Program-made: the position numbers and the translations under genes
Notes under the pieces: generated by a model
Databases searched by the model: none
The model's input: only the letters and a program-made list of their open reading frames with translations
Told to the model about the DNA's origin: nothing
Origin: Conus ventricosus
Lineage: Eukaryota > Mollusca > Gastropoda > Neogastropoda > Conidae
Length of the DNA stretch: 64,000 nt
NCBI GenBank assembly: GCA_018398815.1
Contig: CM031620.1
Coordinates: 62,784,485 to 62,848,484, forward strand
Direction: 5' to 3'
Part shown: positions 31,636 to 44,699 of the stretch, in pieces
Position numbering within the stretch: position 1 is the stretch's first letter
How the letters are laid out: the number at the start of each line of letters is the position of its first letter

Positions 31636-31755
31636 TGTGATTGAATGGTTTATATATGTTTGTGTTTATGTGGGTGTGCGTTTTTCTGCGCGCGCGCGTG
31701 TTGAGCCGTTGTGTGTGTGTGTGTGTGTGTGTGTGCTGTGTGTGTGTGTGTGTGG

Positions 31756-31797
<42 letters not shown>

Positions 31798-31897
31798 GTG
31801 CGTGAGTGCGTGCGTGCGTGCGTGCGTGCGTGCGTGTACATATCTGCGGAAAATGAGCATATATGTGGAGGAGGAGGGGGAATGGGTTGGTGTGCTG

Positions 31898-31931
<34 letters not shown>

Positions 31932-32698
31932 TGATTATGTTTGTGTTGTGTGTTGTTATGTTTGTGTTTGTGTGGGTGTGCGTTTTCCTATGGTGCGCGC
32001 GCGCGCGCGCGCGTGTGTGTATAGTGTGTGTGTGTGTGAAACATTGAACAGTATAAGAGCTATGTGTGTCGGTTTTTTGAAATGGACGACAGTGGATATG
32101 AAACAGTTGATAGGTTGTTGAGGCAGTACTTTAAGTGGTAATCACCATGATGTTGCACGCTTTCTTCTTCTTTTTTTTTTTTTTTTTTTTTTTTTTTTAT
32201 TGCCTCGGGGAGCTCGTGCTCAGCTGAAGATGGAAAGAAAAAAGGAGGAATGTTCTTTGTAATTTTTTTTCTCCGTTTGTTTCTTTCTTGCCCGAGAACA
32301 GATCTACTAGCAAACTTTACTTTATTTTGTTTCTATGTTTGGTTATGTGGCATGTCTTGTGTAGTCATCCTTTTTTTTATGATAACTTGTCAGTTTTTTT
32401 TAACCACTTTGTGTTTCGGTTTCTGTGTCTGTTTTTGGTGTGTGCAGTTGGCATGGTCATGTAAAATGCTCTGATTGCATATGGCTGAAATACCTCTGTG
32501 GGGCGACTGATTGTTATGGACTTGAACGCGATTTGCTCTGATTTTGTTTTCATTTTGGTTCGGTGCTATATGTCTAGCATGCAATGTGTCACATTGTGGG
32601 TATAACTATGTTAAAATATGCCGCCATTATGTGTAACTAAGTAACATTTTGAATTCTGGAATTGTCTAGGGTCTAGCCAACCACAAAAGCGAAGAGAC
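28746..32698. repeat. 4-kb low-complexity tract without genes
   Basis: A succession of simple repeats: (GT)n near 28858-28898, (CT)n at 29139-29193, ATG triplets 29320-29348, GGTC tetramers 29485-29504, CT-rich blocks 29808-29866 and 30149-30254, T runs 30017-30050 and 30796-30813, ATT/GATG triplets 30465-30540, GT 30979-31020, GA/G-rich 31178-31316, (GT)n with CG blocks 31586-32038 and a T run 32170-32199. Between them is unique DNA with no coding signal. Density of long dinucleotide tracts is extreme even for this window. Confidence 0.85.
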
Positions 32699-35600
32699 GT
32701 GTTTAACTATTTAAGGGGGATGGGCATACTCAATATCTTGTTACAGGACTTACTCATTTCAAACCGAAGTTTGAGATTTATATTCGTTCAGAGTGGGGTG
32801 ACAAATGCTATTTTGCGTCTCATAATTCACATTCAAGAGGGCGTAGCTTTTTTGTTCAATAATAATTTTGACTTTCAGTTAAGAAAAGTTTATAAAGACA
32901 CGGCAGGTAATTTTATTTTTGATCTGTTAAAATAATGGATAAAGTATGTATTATTGTTAGTATTTACGGCCCAATCGTGAATGAGCCTGAGTTTTATGTG
33001 GCGGTGACGAAACATTTACAGAAGTTGGGCGTGGAAAATGTCTTTTTTTGAGGTGATTGGAATTTTGGTACGTGATTACTCCTTGGACTGTTATGTTATA
33101 ATTCAGAATAACATTAATCCTAAAGCACAAGAGCAATTAGAAACAGGAGGACAGCTAGCTTAAGTGACATCTGGCGTGATTTAAATCCCGATTACGAGGA
33201 TATACTTGGAGTGAGAAAGAAGTAACCCCATGTCAGGTCCCCCCTATATGGGTTATAAAAAGCCGTTTAGACTTTTTTCTTATTTCGACTGGTTTATGTA
33301 AATCATGTAACGAGCAGATATTCTACCAGGATATCGATCTGACCTACTCCTTAATTCTAATTCTCTTATGCAAGGTTAGAGAGTCTAAAAAGAAATCTAT
33401 TATGGAATTTTAATAGCTCTTTGTTGAAAGTCACAATTAATAGAAGACATAAAATCAAGTAATTCACCCGAACAGTTATTGAGGAATATGCAGCTCTACT
33501 ATTGTCGCTGTGGGTTGGCTCAGATTCCTAAATCAGAAATTCCAGTTTGTTATTTCTGATCCAACTTTTTTGGATACATTTCTTATGAAATTAGAGGCAA
33601 AACTTATTTCATACGCAACGATGAAGAAACGGAAGGACAGAGTAAAAACAGAAACATCTGGAAAGTAATATTTGTTATTGAAAAAGTAAGTGGTTTATGA
33701 AGAAGACAGACGTGAACTGAAAGTTATAAACAAGAGTTTGATTGCACTTGGGAAAAGATGATGGAGGCGGGTGTTGCTGAAGTTAAAAACAAGAGTTGGA
33801 TTGCACTTCGGGAAAAGTAGTTGGATGGGGGTGTTGCTGAAAGTTATAAACAACGGTTGGAGTACACTTCGGGAAATGAAGGATGTGAGGGTGTGTTGAT
33901 GCGTTTCAAGGGCGTGGATGGTCGTAGTAGAGGGAAAAAAAATAACTAACCCCCAAAGTATTTTTGTGGACTTGAAAAGCGAAATTTCGTTTGTAAAAAT
34001 ATTACGACAACTTTCGCTGGATAATGGTTCTAATTGTAAGTTGATAGTGATGAAATTGCCGAAAGGAGTTAATAGTTTCTATTATAAATTATATTTCTAA
34101 ATAGTGTTTTGAATATTGTGAGAATTCTTAGATTTAGTTTTTATTTAACCAGTTCTAACGGAGAGTCAGGTAAATTCTTTGGAAGCAATAATTACTTTAG
34201 AAGGAGCCGGTGTTGCTTCTTAACAAATGGTACTATGAAAAAGTCCTGGGCAGCGTTGGCTTTCACAGCAGAATTCTTCAAATGTTTATGAGTGACAAAC
34301 TTGGCTCAATTTGTTGTAAGAGCGCTTTACGATGGATTCGATAGAATCGGATCTATCTTCGACGCAAAAAAAGAAGGTATTATCGTATGCATTCCAAAGG
34401 GTTGGACAAGCACAAAAGACCGAATCAAAAATTGGAGACCAATTTCGCTTTTGAACACTGTGTATTTAAAATAGGATCACTTTATAGCCTAAACCGATAT
34501 TATAAATGTGTGTTCCCTCTATCATCAATGAAGACCAAACTGGTTTTATTCCAAAGATATTTGGGAGAGAACATTCGTCTTATTTATGATTTTACCTGAT
34601 TTTATCCGATTACACAAAAAACGGTGGATTCTTTTTTGTTTTAGACTTTGAAAAAGGTTGGACAGTGTAAGCTATGATTTTCATGTTTAAGGTATTAATG
34701 GCCTTTGGCTTTGGTCAGTTTCTGTCAATGGATAAAAACTTTCTACAATAATATTAAGTCAACCGTGTTTCATGATTAATGGAAAACTAGTGGTTGGTTC
34801 TGTGAGAGAGGATGTCGCCATGGGGATCCATTAGCAGATTTATTTGTTATTTGTTGTTGATATCTTTGCCAATGATTAGACCAAAATGATGACATTAAAA
34901 AGGAATTAAAATAGCTAATACTGAGAATTAACATTTTTTTTTACAGTTTGAAGATGATGCTGACTTTTGCATGTAGGCGATCGGAATTCTTTTTGAAGAA
35001 TCGATTTGGTTCTTGAAAAAATTTGGAAGAGTTTCTTGAACTCTTCGTAATGCGGAAAAAAAAGAATGCGGTATGGTTAGGAAGTAAACGAAAATCGCCG
35101 TAAGTATCTGCACACATTTTTAATTTTCCTTATGGAACCCTCCTAATTTAAAATTTTGGGTTTATGGTTTTCGTGTGCTTTGAAAAAATTGTGAAAACTA
35201 TGAATCTCGAAGAATAATTTGCAGAGATATAAAACATTGTACAAAACTAGCTAAAAAGGCAGATTTAACACCTTCGGCAGAGTTTGCAGTACTTAAATCC
35301 CTGATCTTATCAAAACTAACACATATATGGATGTTAATACCGAACCACCAGACTACTTATTGATGATGAAATCAGAAAATTACATTTTAAGTTTGTTTGG
35401 GTATAAAAAGAGATTAAAAATTAAAGCGATAAATTATCTGGTATAACATTTACAAGCATTGGGGGTCATAGGAATATCCATAATATGGAAGCAAATATCG
35501 CATTAATGTTAAACTTGGATTCGGATACTCTGTTGAATTTTCTGTTTGAATGGACACTGCATCGATCTATAACAAAATATTTATGGGACTAGGGGAGGTT
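32699..35600 (+). pseudogene. L1/Tx1-like LINE fragment with endonuclease, copy 2
   Basis: Extends the copy 1 LINE upstream by about 830 bp, giving its apurinic-like endonuclease: ISNRSLRFIFVQSGVTNAIL, then FDFQLRKVYKDTAGNFIFDL, IVSIYGPIVNEPEFYVAVTK and GDWNFGT (the GDFN-type catalytic block), followed by WRDLNPDY and YSTRISI remnants. After 33526 the linker and RT repeat copy 1 with heavy indel noise; still readable are IVCIPKG, NWRPISLLNTVY and a degraded motif A/B. The endonuclease part is also frameshifted from about 33050 on. Confidence 0.85.
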
Positions 35601-36089
35601 AAAGAGATTGAAAAGAAAAACTGTATTGTTCTTTTCCACCCTCACCTAGTTAATATAAGAACAAGTTATTACCAGCTCTTTCCCTTTCCATAACTTTGAT
35701 GTGATTGAATCTATTGATACTAGGCTGTGCCATTTGTATACCTGTATGTATGCCATAGAGTATATGGTATATTTGTTTGCATCTCTCTCTCTCTTCTTTC
35801 TCTTTTCGTGTGTGTGTGTGTGTGTGTGTAGTGTGTGGGTGTGTGTGGTGTTGTGTGTGTTTGTGTGACGAATGTGTTTATGTTTATGTGTAGATAGTGT
35901 TATGTATGTATAAGTGGATTACCTAATGACTTGTTTTTTGTTATCGTTAAGTTGACTTTCTCTTGTTGCAACGGTTATAGTTGTAATTTGTCTCTGGCAC
36001 TGTCATCTTTTTGCGCGACTGCAAACTCTTGTATTGTTGCGCGATGCGTTGATAGTAAAATTCTTTGTTTAAAAAAAAAAAAAATATAA
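35601..36089. repeat. Gene-free stretch with degraded (CT)n/(GT)n, copy 2
   Basis: Counterpart of 2000-2490. The GT array here (35810-35870) is shorter and interrupted, and the A run at 36070-36084 is split by TAT. Confidence 0.85.
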
Positions 36090-36960
36090 GTATAACGAGC
36101 ATAAACATCTAGGTATCATATTCAAAATGATTGCAATGGGGTGAGCAGCAATTATACATGTAATGACACTGTTTACTACGTTAATTTAATGTCTAAAAAG
36201 TATTAAATATAAATTAAGTAGAAAAAGCTCTCGAGTTCTTTGACAAAATCCTTTATATTGCCACATTTGATTTTGGCCGAATTGTTGGGATAATCGTACT
36301 GATATCGCTGTCGCAGTTCTGAAAACTTTGCACCTGGAAGCCCTAGAATCATTTTATGCAATGTTTGTGGAACAAACCGTCTATAAACTATCAAAGAGTC
36401 TGGATTCTGCGCATTTTAAGAAAGAAGAAAACGACTTAAATTAATTCAGTACTATTATTGGATTAATGCCTTTGCCATGTTTATTAAGTAATATGATTCC
36501 TTCTCTAGTATGGGACAGGGAAAACCTTCACACAGGGCGCAGGCCTCTAGAACGGTACAATAATGAAATGTTAACTCAAGAATACATTTAAAAAGAATCA
36601 TTCGTCCCATCCTCAACTCTATTATGGAATGCACTACCCGACTACTGTAATAACTAGGAACTCTTTGAGCCAACTTAAACGTTAATTGGGCGAGTGATGA
36701 TGCTACAGTTCACACATATTACTATTTTGGTAAAGGCGAGAACAAGTTATTTATGTTTTGGTGGCTCCGTTTAGGTTATGTGTGATCTAAATGAACGATT
36801 TGGTTAACGACATCTGGATAACAATACACTTTATGTTGCCGTTGGAAATCGGAAGTTAAACAGCCAGAACACTATTTGTTATTCTGTCCCCTATTCTAGT
36901 ATAGTTCGTGTGAAAATCAATGTTGACTCTTCCACTGATCGTTATACACAATTACAATTT
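36090..36960 (+). pseudogene. CR1/Jockey-like RT C-terminus, copy 2
   Basis: Counterpart of 2500-3350, no open frame above about 25 codons in the sense direction because of indels. Landmarks CACCTGGAAGCCCTAGAATC and CATTCGTCCCATCCTCAACT locate it. Confidence 0.85.
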
Positions 36961-38372
36961 GAAATTAAACGGACTTACATGGATGTTGAAGTTTATTGAG
37001 TTATTTCTTGGATGCTGTGGGTAGTGGTATACATGTGGAGGACGATACCGCGCGCGGTGCCCAGACTTCAGTACGTGTGATCCCGAGAAATCTCGGAGTG
37101 AGGGTTCAATGGAAGGACCTCCAGTTGATGATGGGTCGGGCACAGTGGCATACCTCTACCAACGCATTTACTCGAAATCTCACTAAAACTTCAACATCCA
37201 TGGTAAACTCTCGTTTAATGTTCAAATTATTCCTGTTGCTGATTGGTCAGAGGATTCATGTGGATATTTTAGCTTCGGGATCAATGTTATTCCTTAACTG
37301 TCAGGCTATGAAGGCAATCAGCCCTTATGTGAGTTACTTCCTTTGTCGACAATGTGTCCAGCACAGGATGAGGAAAAAGTCTTCGTAGAACCCACCACTT
37401 CCATCTTCATTATATTTAATGATACGGTGTAGAAGAATCTTGAAAAAAGTGTTCCTGTCGCTTGACCCTCCCACCTGACTTTAAGGAGCTGTTGTTGGTA
37501 GTCTTGTTTGTGATGGAAGAGATGAAAGTAGTAAGATCACATCAAGACTGCCCTTTCCGTAATGGATACCCCTGATGGATGTGGGACAAACCTCGAGTTA
37601 CCTTCCCTTCTTCTAGAAATTACGACAGTGTGAAAAGGGGGATCCCTTACATTAAGGAGTCTCAGAGCGTTAGCCAGGACCTTCCAGCAACATTGAGGCA
37701 AGTTTTCCCACAACCCACCAACTCCCTACGCTGCAACTGACCCATGTCAAAAGACAAAACGGACCCCTCAAGCAAAGTGTGGTGTGTAGTGTACCAGGTT
37801 GGTTTGTCAAGACTGTGCCCATACTACATTAGCGAGACGCAAGGACCACTCACCTCCGGCTACAGGAAACACCAAAAACCGATCTACGTCTGCCATACAC
37901 GAGCACTACAAGCCACAGGCCAGTTTTCAGCCCCCTAGAAACCAAAACAATCGTAACTTCAGAGCACTTTCTCACATAAAGAATGGTTAAAGAAGACATC
38001 GAAATCAAGACCAGTCGCCCAAGCCTGACAGAGATCAAGGCTTTGATCTTCCCCTATTTCAGTCAGATCTGACAACTGCTCACTCCACAACATCAGTCCT
38101 CAATCCACAATCAGATCTCTGACAATGCTCAATCCACCACAACAGTCGCCCCACCAGGCCCGCTTGTCACAACAGCAACAGTGAGCTGATGAAGACAGGG
38201 AGATCTGCCGCTACACTTCCCCAAGTAGCTTTGATCTGAGTCTGTAACACATTTTTTAAATGGGAAACCACTTTCATGCGTCCGTCTGGCAAGGCCTTTT
38301 GGGCATCAACTGGTGCGCGCGCGCGGTGTTCGTCCTCCACATGTATACGTCTGACCAATCAGCAGACGATGA
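36961..38372 (+). mobile_element. Penelope-like fragment with inverted repeats, copy 2
   Basis: Counterpart of 3352-4775. Parts of the GIY-YIG region survive in short frames: VWCVVYQVGLSRLCPYYISE at 37780-37845 and a SAIHEH segment near 37895. The reading frame is broken many more times than in copy 1. Confidence 0.85.
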
Positions 38373-39398
38373 TATTTTCTTCTTAGAAGTAGCTTGATCT
38401 TCAGTAATGTGTACTCATTAATATTTGAAAAAGTACTCAGTTTATCTCGAATCGAATCGATTCAGCCTGTCTTTCTCTTTTTTTTTTTTTTTGCTTTTTC
38501 GTTTTGCCTTTTATATTTTACTTTCTAGAACATATAGTTTGTCTTATTTATCATTATGATCCATTTCTTTACTCTTGAAATTAGTGGTTGACTGCAAGTC
38601 GCATTGGCGGAAAGAGAATGTTCCTTCCCGCCCTAAAATTAGTAATTCTTTCTTATGCTTAGCGATCCGATGGTTCATATTAAGGGGAACAGGAAATACA
38701 ATATACAGGAAATGGAAAAGGGGGACTAGGAATAGAGGGAGATAAGCAAAAAAAGTTAATCTAAATTGTACTACGTAACTTCCCAATCCATATTATGGAA
38801 AAAGGGACGTTTGTACTCTAAACTTACTTTACGTTATTATATAAATTTCTCTCTTGTTTTGTTAATTGTTCACATATATTCTTGTTGACTGGAGTGATTG
38901 TTGCACCCTCCCTTTCCTCCCATTTTCACGTTATTTCCTTTCATTTTTTTCTTCTGTTTTTTTTCTTCTTCTTCTTTTTATTTCTTAAAGAAATCCCTAC
39001 CATGTAGGTGAAATGTTAGTATATTGTGAATTTTTTAAGCGCCAGTGTTACAGTATATGTATATTGACTCACAGTATAAGCCTAGGGCTTGTTGTGCTCA
39101 TGTGTCCTGACGATTTATGAACGTATTCTGTGTTTTAGTAAAATTAAAAGTTACTTAAACAGCTATATGCGATGTGAAAACGTGAACAACACTGTCCAGG
39201 CCTTCCAAGAGAGTGGAGAGAGAGAGAGAGTGAGAAGAGAGGGAGAGTTCCGCTGTTTTAAAAACTGCTCGGGGCGAAAGATTTCATGGCACCACAGTCA
39301 CTGAGCGAAAGTCCATGTCTTCTCTCGGACGGTCGTGCACTATCTCAGCTCGTGTGCGCTTGCAGCATTTAAATCGTGTATGCCTAGCGGATGTGCAG
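38373..39398. other. Gene-free AT-rich stretch, copy 2
   Basis: Counterpart of 4776-5781 with a shortened, interrupted (GA)n at 39216-39246. Confidence 0.8.
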
Positions 39399-39508
39399 TG
39401 TGCCTGTCGCTGGATCGGAATCCCCAACGGACTTGAAAGACGAGATCAAGAAGAGGTCGCTCAAGTTCTCCGATGTCTCCCTCAACTTGCACTCCGGGAA
39501 AGGAAGGC
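39399..39508 (+). CDS. Exon A, copy 2
   Basis: Keeps the ATGTGCAG acceptor and GTGAGT donor. Starting after the acceptor, the first codons are out of frame relative to the downstream KDEIKKRSLKFSDVSLNLHS because of extra bases in TGGATCGG and CCCCAACGG. It supports KFSDVSLN over the copy 1 reading KFSVSPLN. As assembled it cannot encode the same full peptide. Confidence 0.6.
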
Positions 39509-40525
39509 GTGAGTTCTTGACCCCTTGTCCCTCTGGCAGTGGCTGGCTGGTTCATAGGGTGGAGGGATTGGTGGTGTAGTCGAGGAGGTGGATCATGGGG
39601 TGGGCAGATGATTGGATTATTGGGTAGATGGATGGGGTAGTTGGGTGAGTGGTAATATGGGAATGGGCTGGATGATTGGATCCCTTGGGGTAGAGGGATG
39701 GGGTCATCAGTTGGTTGAGTAGGTAAGAATTATGTGGGTAGACGGATGGATGGATCACGGATGGTGATTCGATCATTAGATTGATGATTGGAAGAGTTGT
39801 TGCTTTGTTGTTTTTTTTCGTGAATTGTTTGATGAGGTGGGATTGGAATGTGCTGTGGGATGAATCATTTTAAAAAGGGTCATTCGGTCAGTGCATGGTT
39901 AGTTTGATCATTTTGACAGATGCGGCTGGTCAGTAAGTGGGTGGTTGGATCTTGGATGATCCCTGTAGGGCTGGTAAGGTATGGATTGTTGTGGGGCGGG
40001 GAACGAGCGGTGGGTCCCCCCATACAAAACGGTACATATTTGAGGTGATCAGAGAGCCGTGAATCGCAGTCCTGGTGATTCTGTGGTTGCGGGTTCAAAT
40101 CGCGCTAGACGTTCGGGAACAGGGGAGGGGGTGCTCGGAGGTTGTAATGGTAACACTCCATTTAAAACAAAAAAAAACCTTCGAATGGGGACTGGTAATC
40201 TGGAGGTTCCGTGTGTTCCAAGTGCGTTATATCTTCTGGAACCATAACAAAAAACTCTCTCTTCTCTCGTGCGCACACGAACACGCACTCACACACTCAC
40301 ACCACAACACACACGCGGCGCGCGCGCGCGCGGCGCGCACACACACATACGCACGCACACAAACTCACACACACACACAACACCGACAACACTACACACA
40401 CCACACAACGCACACACAGTCATTGGTTGATCAAAATTTCTAACGAAATGATGATGAGGATGAGTGTGTGGGTGTTTGTGCCTGTGTGGGGTAGTGCCGT
40501 ATGTGTAGCATGTGGGCGTGCTTAG

Positions 40526-40678
40526 ACGTAGCGTCTAGCTGTCAGAAGGAGCGCTTGAAAGAGAAGAACAAGATCACCCAAGTGCAGACGGAGATGGTGA
40601 CATGCACTGAACGGGTTCCCATTCAGTGATTTGGCTGCCGGATATTCCCCAAACCGCCAGTCGGAGGTGAGAAACTGG
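40526..40678 (+). CDS. Exon B, copy 2
   Basis: Begins after GGGCGTGCTTAG and retains AGAAGGAGCGCTTGAAAGAG. The middle is frameshifted (GTGACATGCACTG). Near the end it has CAGTCGGAG|GTGAGAAACTGG, providing a textbook donor at 40668 that copy 1 lacks. The downstream GTTAGT is also present. Confidence 0.6.
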
Positions 40679-40788
40679 GTTAGTCCTGTAGCATCACTGC
40701 ACTTCAGTCTGGTGCGATTATTAATCCTGATAATGGACAGTTCCTTAAACAGCGCTATTCTTTTTTTTTTCCCACGCCCTATGTGCTT

Positions 40789-41350
40789 CACACGGAAACA
40801 GTATCACATCACTCGACTACTGATGTGCTTCACACGGAAAACAGCTACTCAATCACTCGACTACTGATGTGCCGTCTCACGGAAACAAGCTATCACATCA
40901 CTCGACTACTGTTGTGTTTAACACGGAACTGCTACTTCACATCATCGACTACTGATGTGCTTCACACGGAAAACAGCTACTCACATCACTCGACTTACTG
41001 ATGTGCATCACACGGAAAACAGCTACTCACATCATCGACTACTAGGTGTGCTTCACACGGAAACCGGCTACTCCATCACTGACTATATGTGCTTTCACAA
41101 CGGAAACAGCTATCACATCACTCGATACTGATGTGCTTCACACGAAACAGCTACTCACATCACTCGTATACTGATGTGCTTCACACGGAATTGCTACTCA
41201 CATCACCGGATACTGATGTGCTTCACACGGAATCTGCTTACTCACAATCACTTCAAACTCTGATGTGCTTCACACGGAAAACAGCTACTCACATCACTCG
41301 ACTTTGATGTGTTCACACCGGAAACAGTACTACATCACTCGATCTACTAA
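40789..41350 (+). repeat. 44-bp minisatellite, copy 2
   Basis: Thirteen recognisable units, but nearly every unit has private indels (for example CTGATGTGCATCACACGG, CACACGGAATTGCTAC). In copy 1 the units are almost identical, so array-wide noise here points to read error. Confidence 0.95.
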
Positions 41351-42401
41351 TGGTCTGAAGACACATCCTACACCCTTCCAGCGCCACCCGTATTATTTGC
41401 ACACGACCCCTACGGTGCAAACACGGTCATGGCTCACATATCTCCCACCCCACCACCGCAATTTACTCAAAAATATGGAAAGGTCCTTCATACGCAGGGG
41501 GGGTGGGGGGGGGGGGGGGAGGTGGAGACTTTTTTTTAAACCAACTTGAAAGCAGTCAATCTAAATCAGAATATCTTGTTATGGAAAGGTTGTTTAGTAG
41601 CTGAAAAGCTTTCATCAAAAACAGTGTCTATGTTCTGGGAAAGATTGATTCAGGTGGGAAGAAGCGATCTTTTTAACATGCGCGTGATGAGAGAGAGAGA
41701 GAGGAGAGAGATGAGAGGCTTGTAACGGTAATGAACGAAAAAAAATCCACTTGTTTTCATACATTTCGGCTCTTGCCTTGCTTAGAGAGAGAGAGAGAGA
41801 GTGAGACTGTGTGAGAGACGAGAGAGAGAGGCTAACGAAGTTTAAGGGATATATGAAAAAAGAAAGTCAGTTGTATCATACATTTCACTCTTGCCATGCA
41901 TTAGAGAGAGAGAGAGAGTGGAGAGAGGAGTAGAATGAAGAGGAGTGAGAGAAGAGAGAGGAGAGTGCGAGTGAGGCTATCGAGTTTTAACGGATAAATG
42001 AAAAAAAGTTCGTTGTATCATACATCTCATTACCCTTGCCTTGCATTAGAGAGCAGAGATGACAGAGAGAGAGAGGCTAACGAGCTTAAGGGATAAATGA
42101 AAAGTCCGTTGTATTCATATATTGCACTCACCTTGCCGTGCAAGCATGAACAAATAAACATCATCACAACTTTCAATTAATTATGCAGTCCATTCATAAC
42201 TGTAGACTATTTTACCAGAACTAGAAACTTTTGACAGGAGCCGTGCGCGTGTGTGGTACACACCACACACACACTTCACTCTCTCTCTTCTCTCTCTCTC
42301 TCTCTCTCTCATCACAACACACACACCACACACACAACACACACACACACCTACACACTTACAAAGACACACGTATCGCCACATTCCCTCCCCTTCCGCA
42401 G
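41351..42401. repeat. Poly-G, (GA)n and (CA)n region, copy 2
   Basis: Counterpart of 7692-8740: G run at 41497-41520, four GA-containing units 41690-42080 and CA repeats 42255-42372, all interrupted. Confidence 0.85.
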
Positions 42402-42474
42402 TCTACTCCCCCTACTCTCCTCCCCACCGCCGATTCCCTTCTGGTGTAGGATGTTTTTCCATCTCTTTCCTTCG
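42402..42474 (+). CDS. Possible exon B2, copy 2
   Basis: Acceptor CCCCTTCCGCAG and donor GTGAGC are both intact although the interior has indels, so the site structure is reproducible between copies. Coding status remains doubtful. Confidence 0.3.
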
Positions 42475-42905
42475 GTGAGCTGAATAGTGACGCAGTTGTG
42501 TCGCTTTTCTAGTGGACGTACTGTTTGGTTTGTGAGTTTTTTTTTAAACCCTCTTAGGTTCCCTCCTCAAACTCCTACCTCCTCAACTAAATGCACAAGT
42601 GACCGACGAAGTGTGGTGATCGGGGGTGATCACTATTTCAGGTTAAAAATATTCCGCGAGAAGATTTTTGGTTATGGTTTTTAATATTGACTTAAGGTTC
42701 ATCTCATTTTGACGTCATGTTAGAATGGGTACGGTTTTCTTCTGCAGATTACGATGAAGATGGAAATAGATATAATTCAGTCGTTTTATGACTTGAGACT
42801 TAGATCTGGCGTCTTTCCACTCCCTAAAATACTGGTTGGTTATTTGTACCTGGCTGGACTCGGAGTAGTCTCTGGCTGCACGCGCTGGAACAGACCTTAT
42901 GTATG

Positions 42906-42953
<48 letters not shown>

Positions 42954-43829
42954 GTGTGCGTGCGTGCAGTGAGTGCGCGCGTGGTTTGGTGGTGTGTGTG
43001 TGGTGTGTGTGCGTGTTTGTGTGTATGTTTGTCTATGGCGCGGGTTGTGTGTGTATGTATGTATGCATGCATATGTCAATGTATCATTTGTATATATATT
43101 TATATATATATATATATATTTATATTTTATTTTTATATATATATATATGGGATGAGTTTGAAAACAATCTACGACTGATAACAAACTGATGAATGGGGCT
43201 TTATGTGTTGGATTCATTATGATACATGTACATTTTAGTCTCGATTCTGAAAATCTTGATGTATACTCTTTCTTATCATTGATGGCATCGTGTGTGTGTG
43301 TTGTGAGTGTGGTGTGTGTGTGTGTGTGTGTGTGAGTGTTGTGTGTGGTATGTGGTGGATGTGAGAGTGTGTGTGGGTGCACATGAGATTGTTTTGTGTG
43401 ATAGTAGTAAATAGTTTTAGGTTGGTGGTTTTTAGCCTTTTATTTTTTGTTGTTGAATCAAAATCACTTTGTGTATGTAGATATTTCTGGGGTGGGAGTG
43501 TGTATGATGGGTGGAGTGTGTGTGGGTGTTGTTGTAGTGGATGCAGTGGGGTATGAGTGATGTAGTGAGTGCTGTGTGCCATTGTAAGGATTTGCTTTGT
43601 TTGCTATTTTGTGGTGTGTGAGTGTGTGTGTTTGTGGGTGTGTGTGTGTAGTGTGTGTTGTGTGTGTGTGTGTGTGTGTGGGTGTGTGTGTGTGTGTGTT
43701 GTGAGTGTGTGTGGTTTGTGGGTAGTGCATCTTGACCTTGTATGTGTGATGTGGATAGGAACATAGAAATGTAAAAGTGTGTAATGGTTGGGCGCGACAA
43801 TGGTTTTTGTATATATTTTATATATATAT
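42475..43829. repeat. Gene-free stretch with (GT)n and (TA)n, copy 2
   Basis: Counterpart of 8815-10159 with GT arrays at 42905-43030, 43290-43350 and 43610-43715, all shorter and interrupted. Confidence 0.85.
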
Positions 43830-44055
43830 CCCTCTATTGGAGGATGTTCTCCCCATTGGAGACTATAAGTTTGCTGAAGGCTCATTTTGAGAAGCATTTC
43901 TTTTATTTTTCCCCATTCACCACTCAAGCACATAATGTTAGTTAGGCTGAAATATTCTACTCTGGCCGATATGAATGCTTATCTCTCTCCCCCTATTTCT
44001 TCAATCTAAAGACATAAGGTGCCAGCTTTGTTTCTAATTCATTATTTCTTGCAGT
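43830..44055. repeat. Inverted-repeat arm left of the Helitron, copy 2
   Basis: Same arm as 10160-10385; its partner lies at about 49340-49525. Confidence 0.8.
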
Positions 44056-44464
44056 CTTTGACAACCAAGCTTGCCCTGTAAGTTGCTGGAACGGTGCTCG
44101 GTAACTTTCCTTGAAATTTTCTTAGTTTGTGATATATATATTACTAGCCGAGTGTACGGCTTCGCTTGGGTATATCTTACATTGATTTATGGCCACCCTC
44201 TCGCTCACCTCTTAAAAGACATTACAATAAAATTTCAGCTTGGGTTTGTTTTGTTTTTTCCATGCTGAACCAATTGCCCCTGCCTCCTCCTATTACTTCA
44301 CCCAATTTCTTCGGACGCCCACTCCTTCTTGCCTCTCTATCTGTTTTCATCTTCGAATTGTTTTGTAATACGATGCACAGTCCATAGAGGGATGCCTGTA
44401 CTTTGTGAAACTTACGATGCATTCTGAATTCTGATTTGAAGTGCTCCTATTCGTCCAACTCTGT

Positions 44465-44683
44465 AGGGGCCGCCATACTAGTGGATAGGCGCTGGACTCA
44501 TGATCCAAAGGTCGTGGTTTCGATTCCTGGTGGGTCTTGGATATTTATCGTGGAATGTTTCCAGCTAAAATGGACCGTGGTTATAACCAATGTCACACCT
44601 GGCCCTGCAGGTGTAGGCTAATGTGACGGACCAGCCATTGCATATCCTTGCTTTGGGCACGGATCGTTAAATCCAACTCAAAC
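44465..44683 (+). mobile_element. tRNA-derived SINE, copy 2
   Basis: Same insertion as at 10799. B box GGTTTCGATTCC; the flanking duplications are now unequal (CCAACTCTGT versus ATGACACTCTGT), which shows how noise erases real signals here. Confidence 0.85.
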
Positions 44684-44699
44684 ATGACACTCTGTGATA

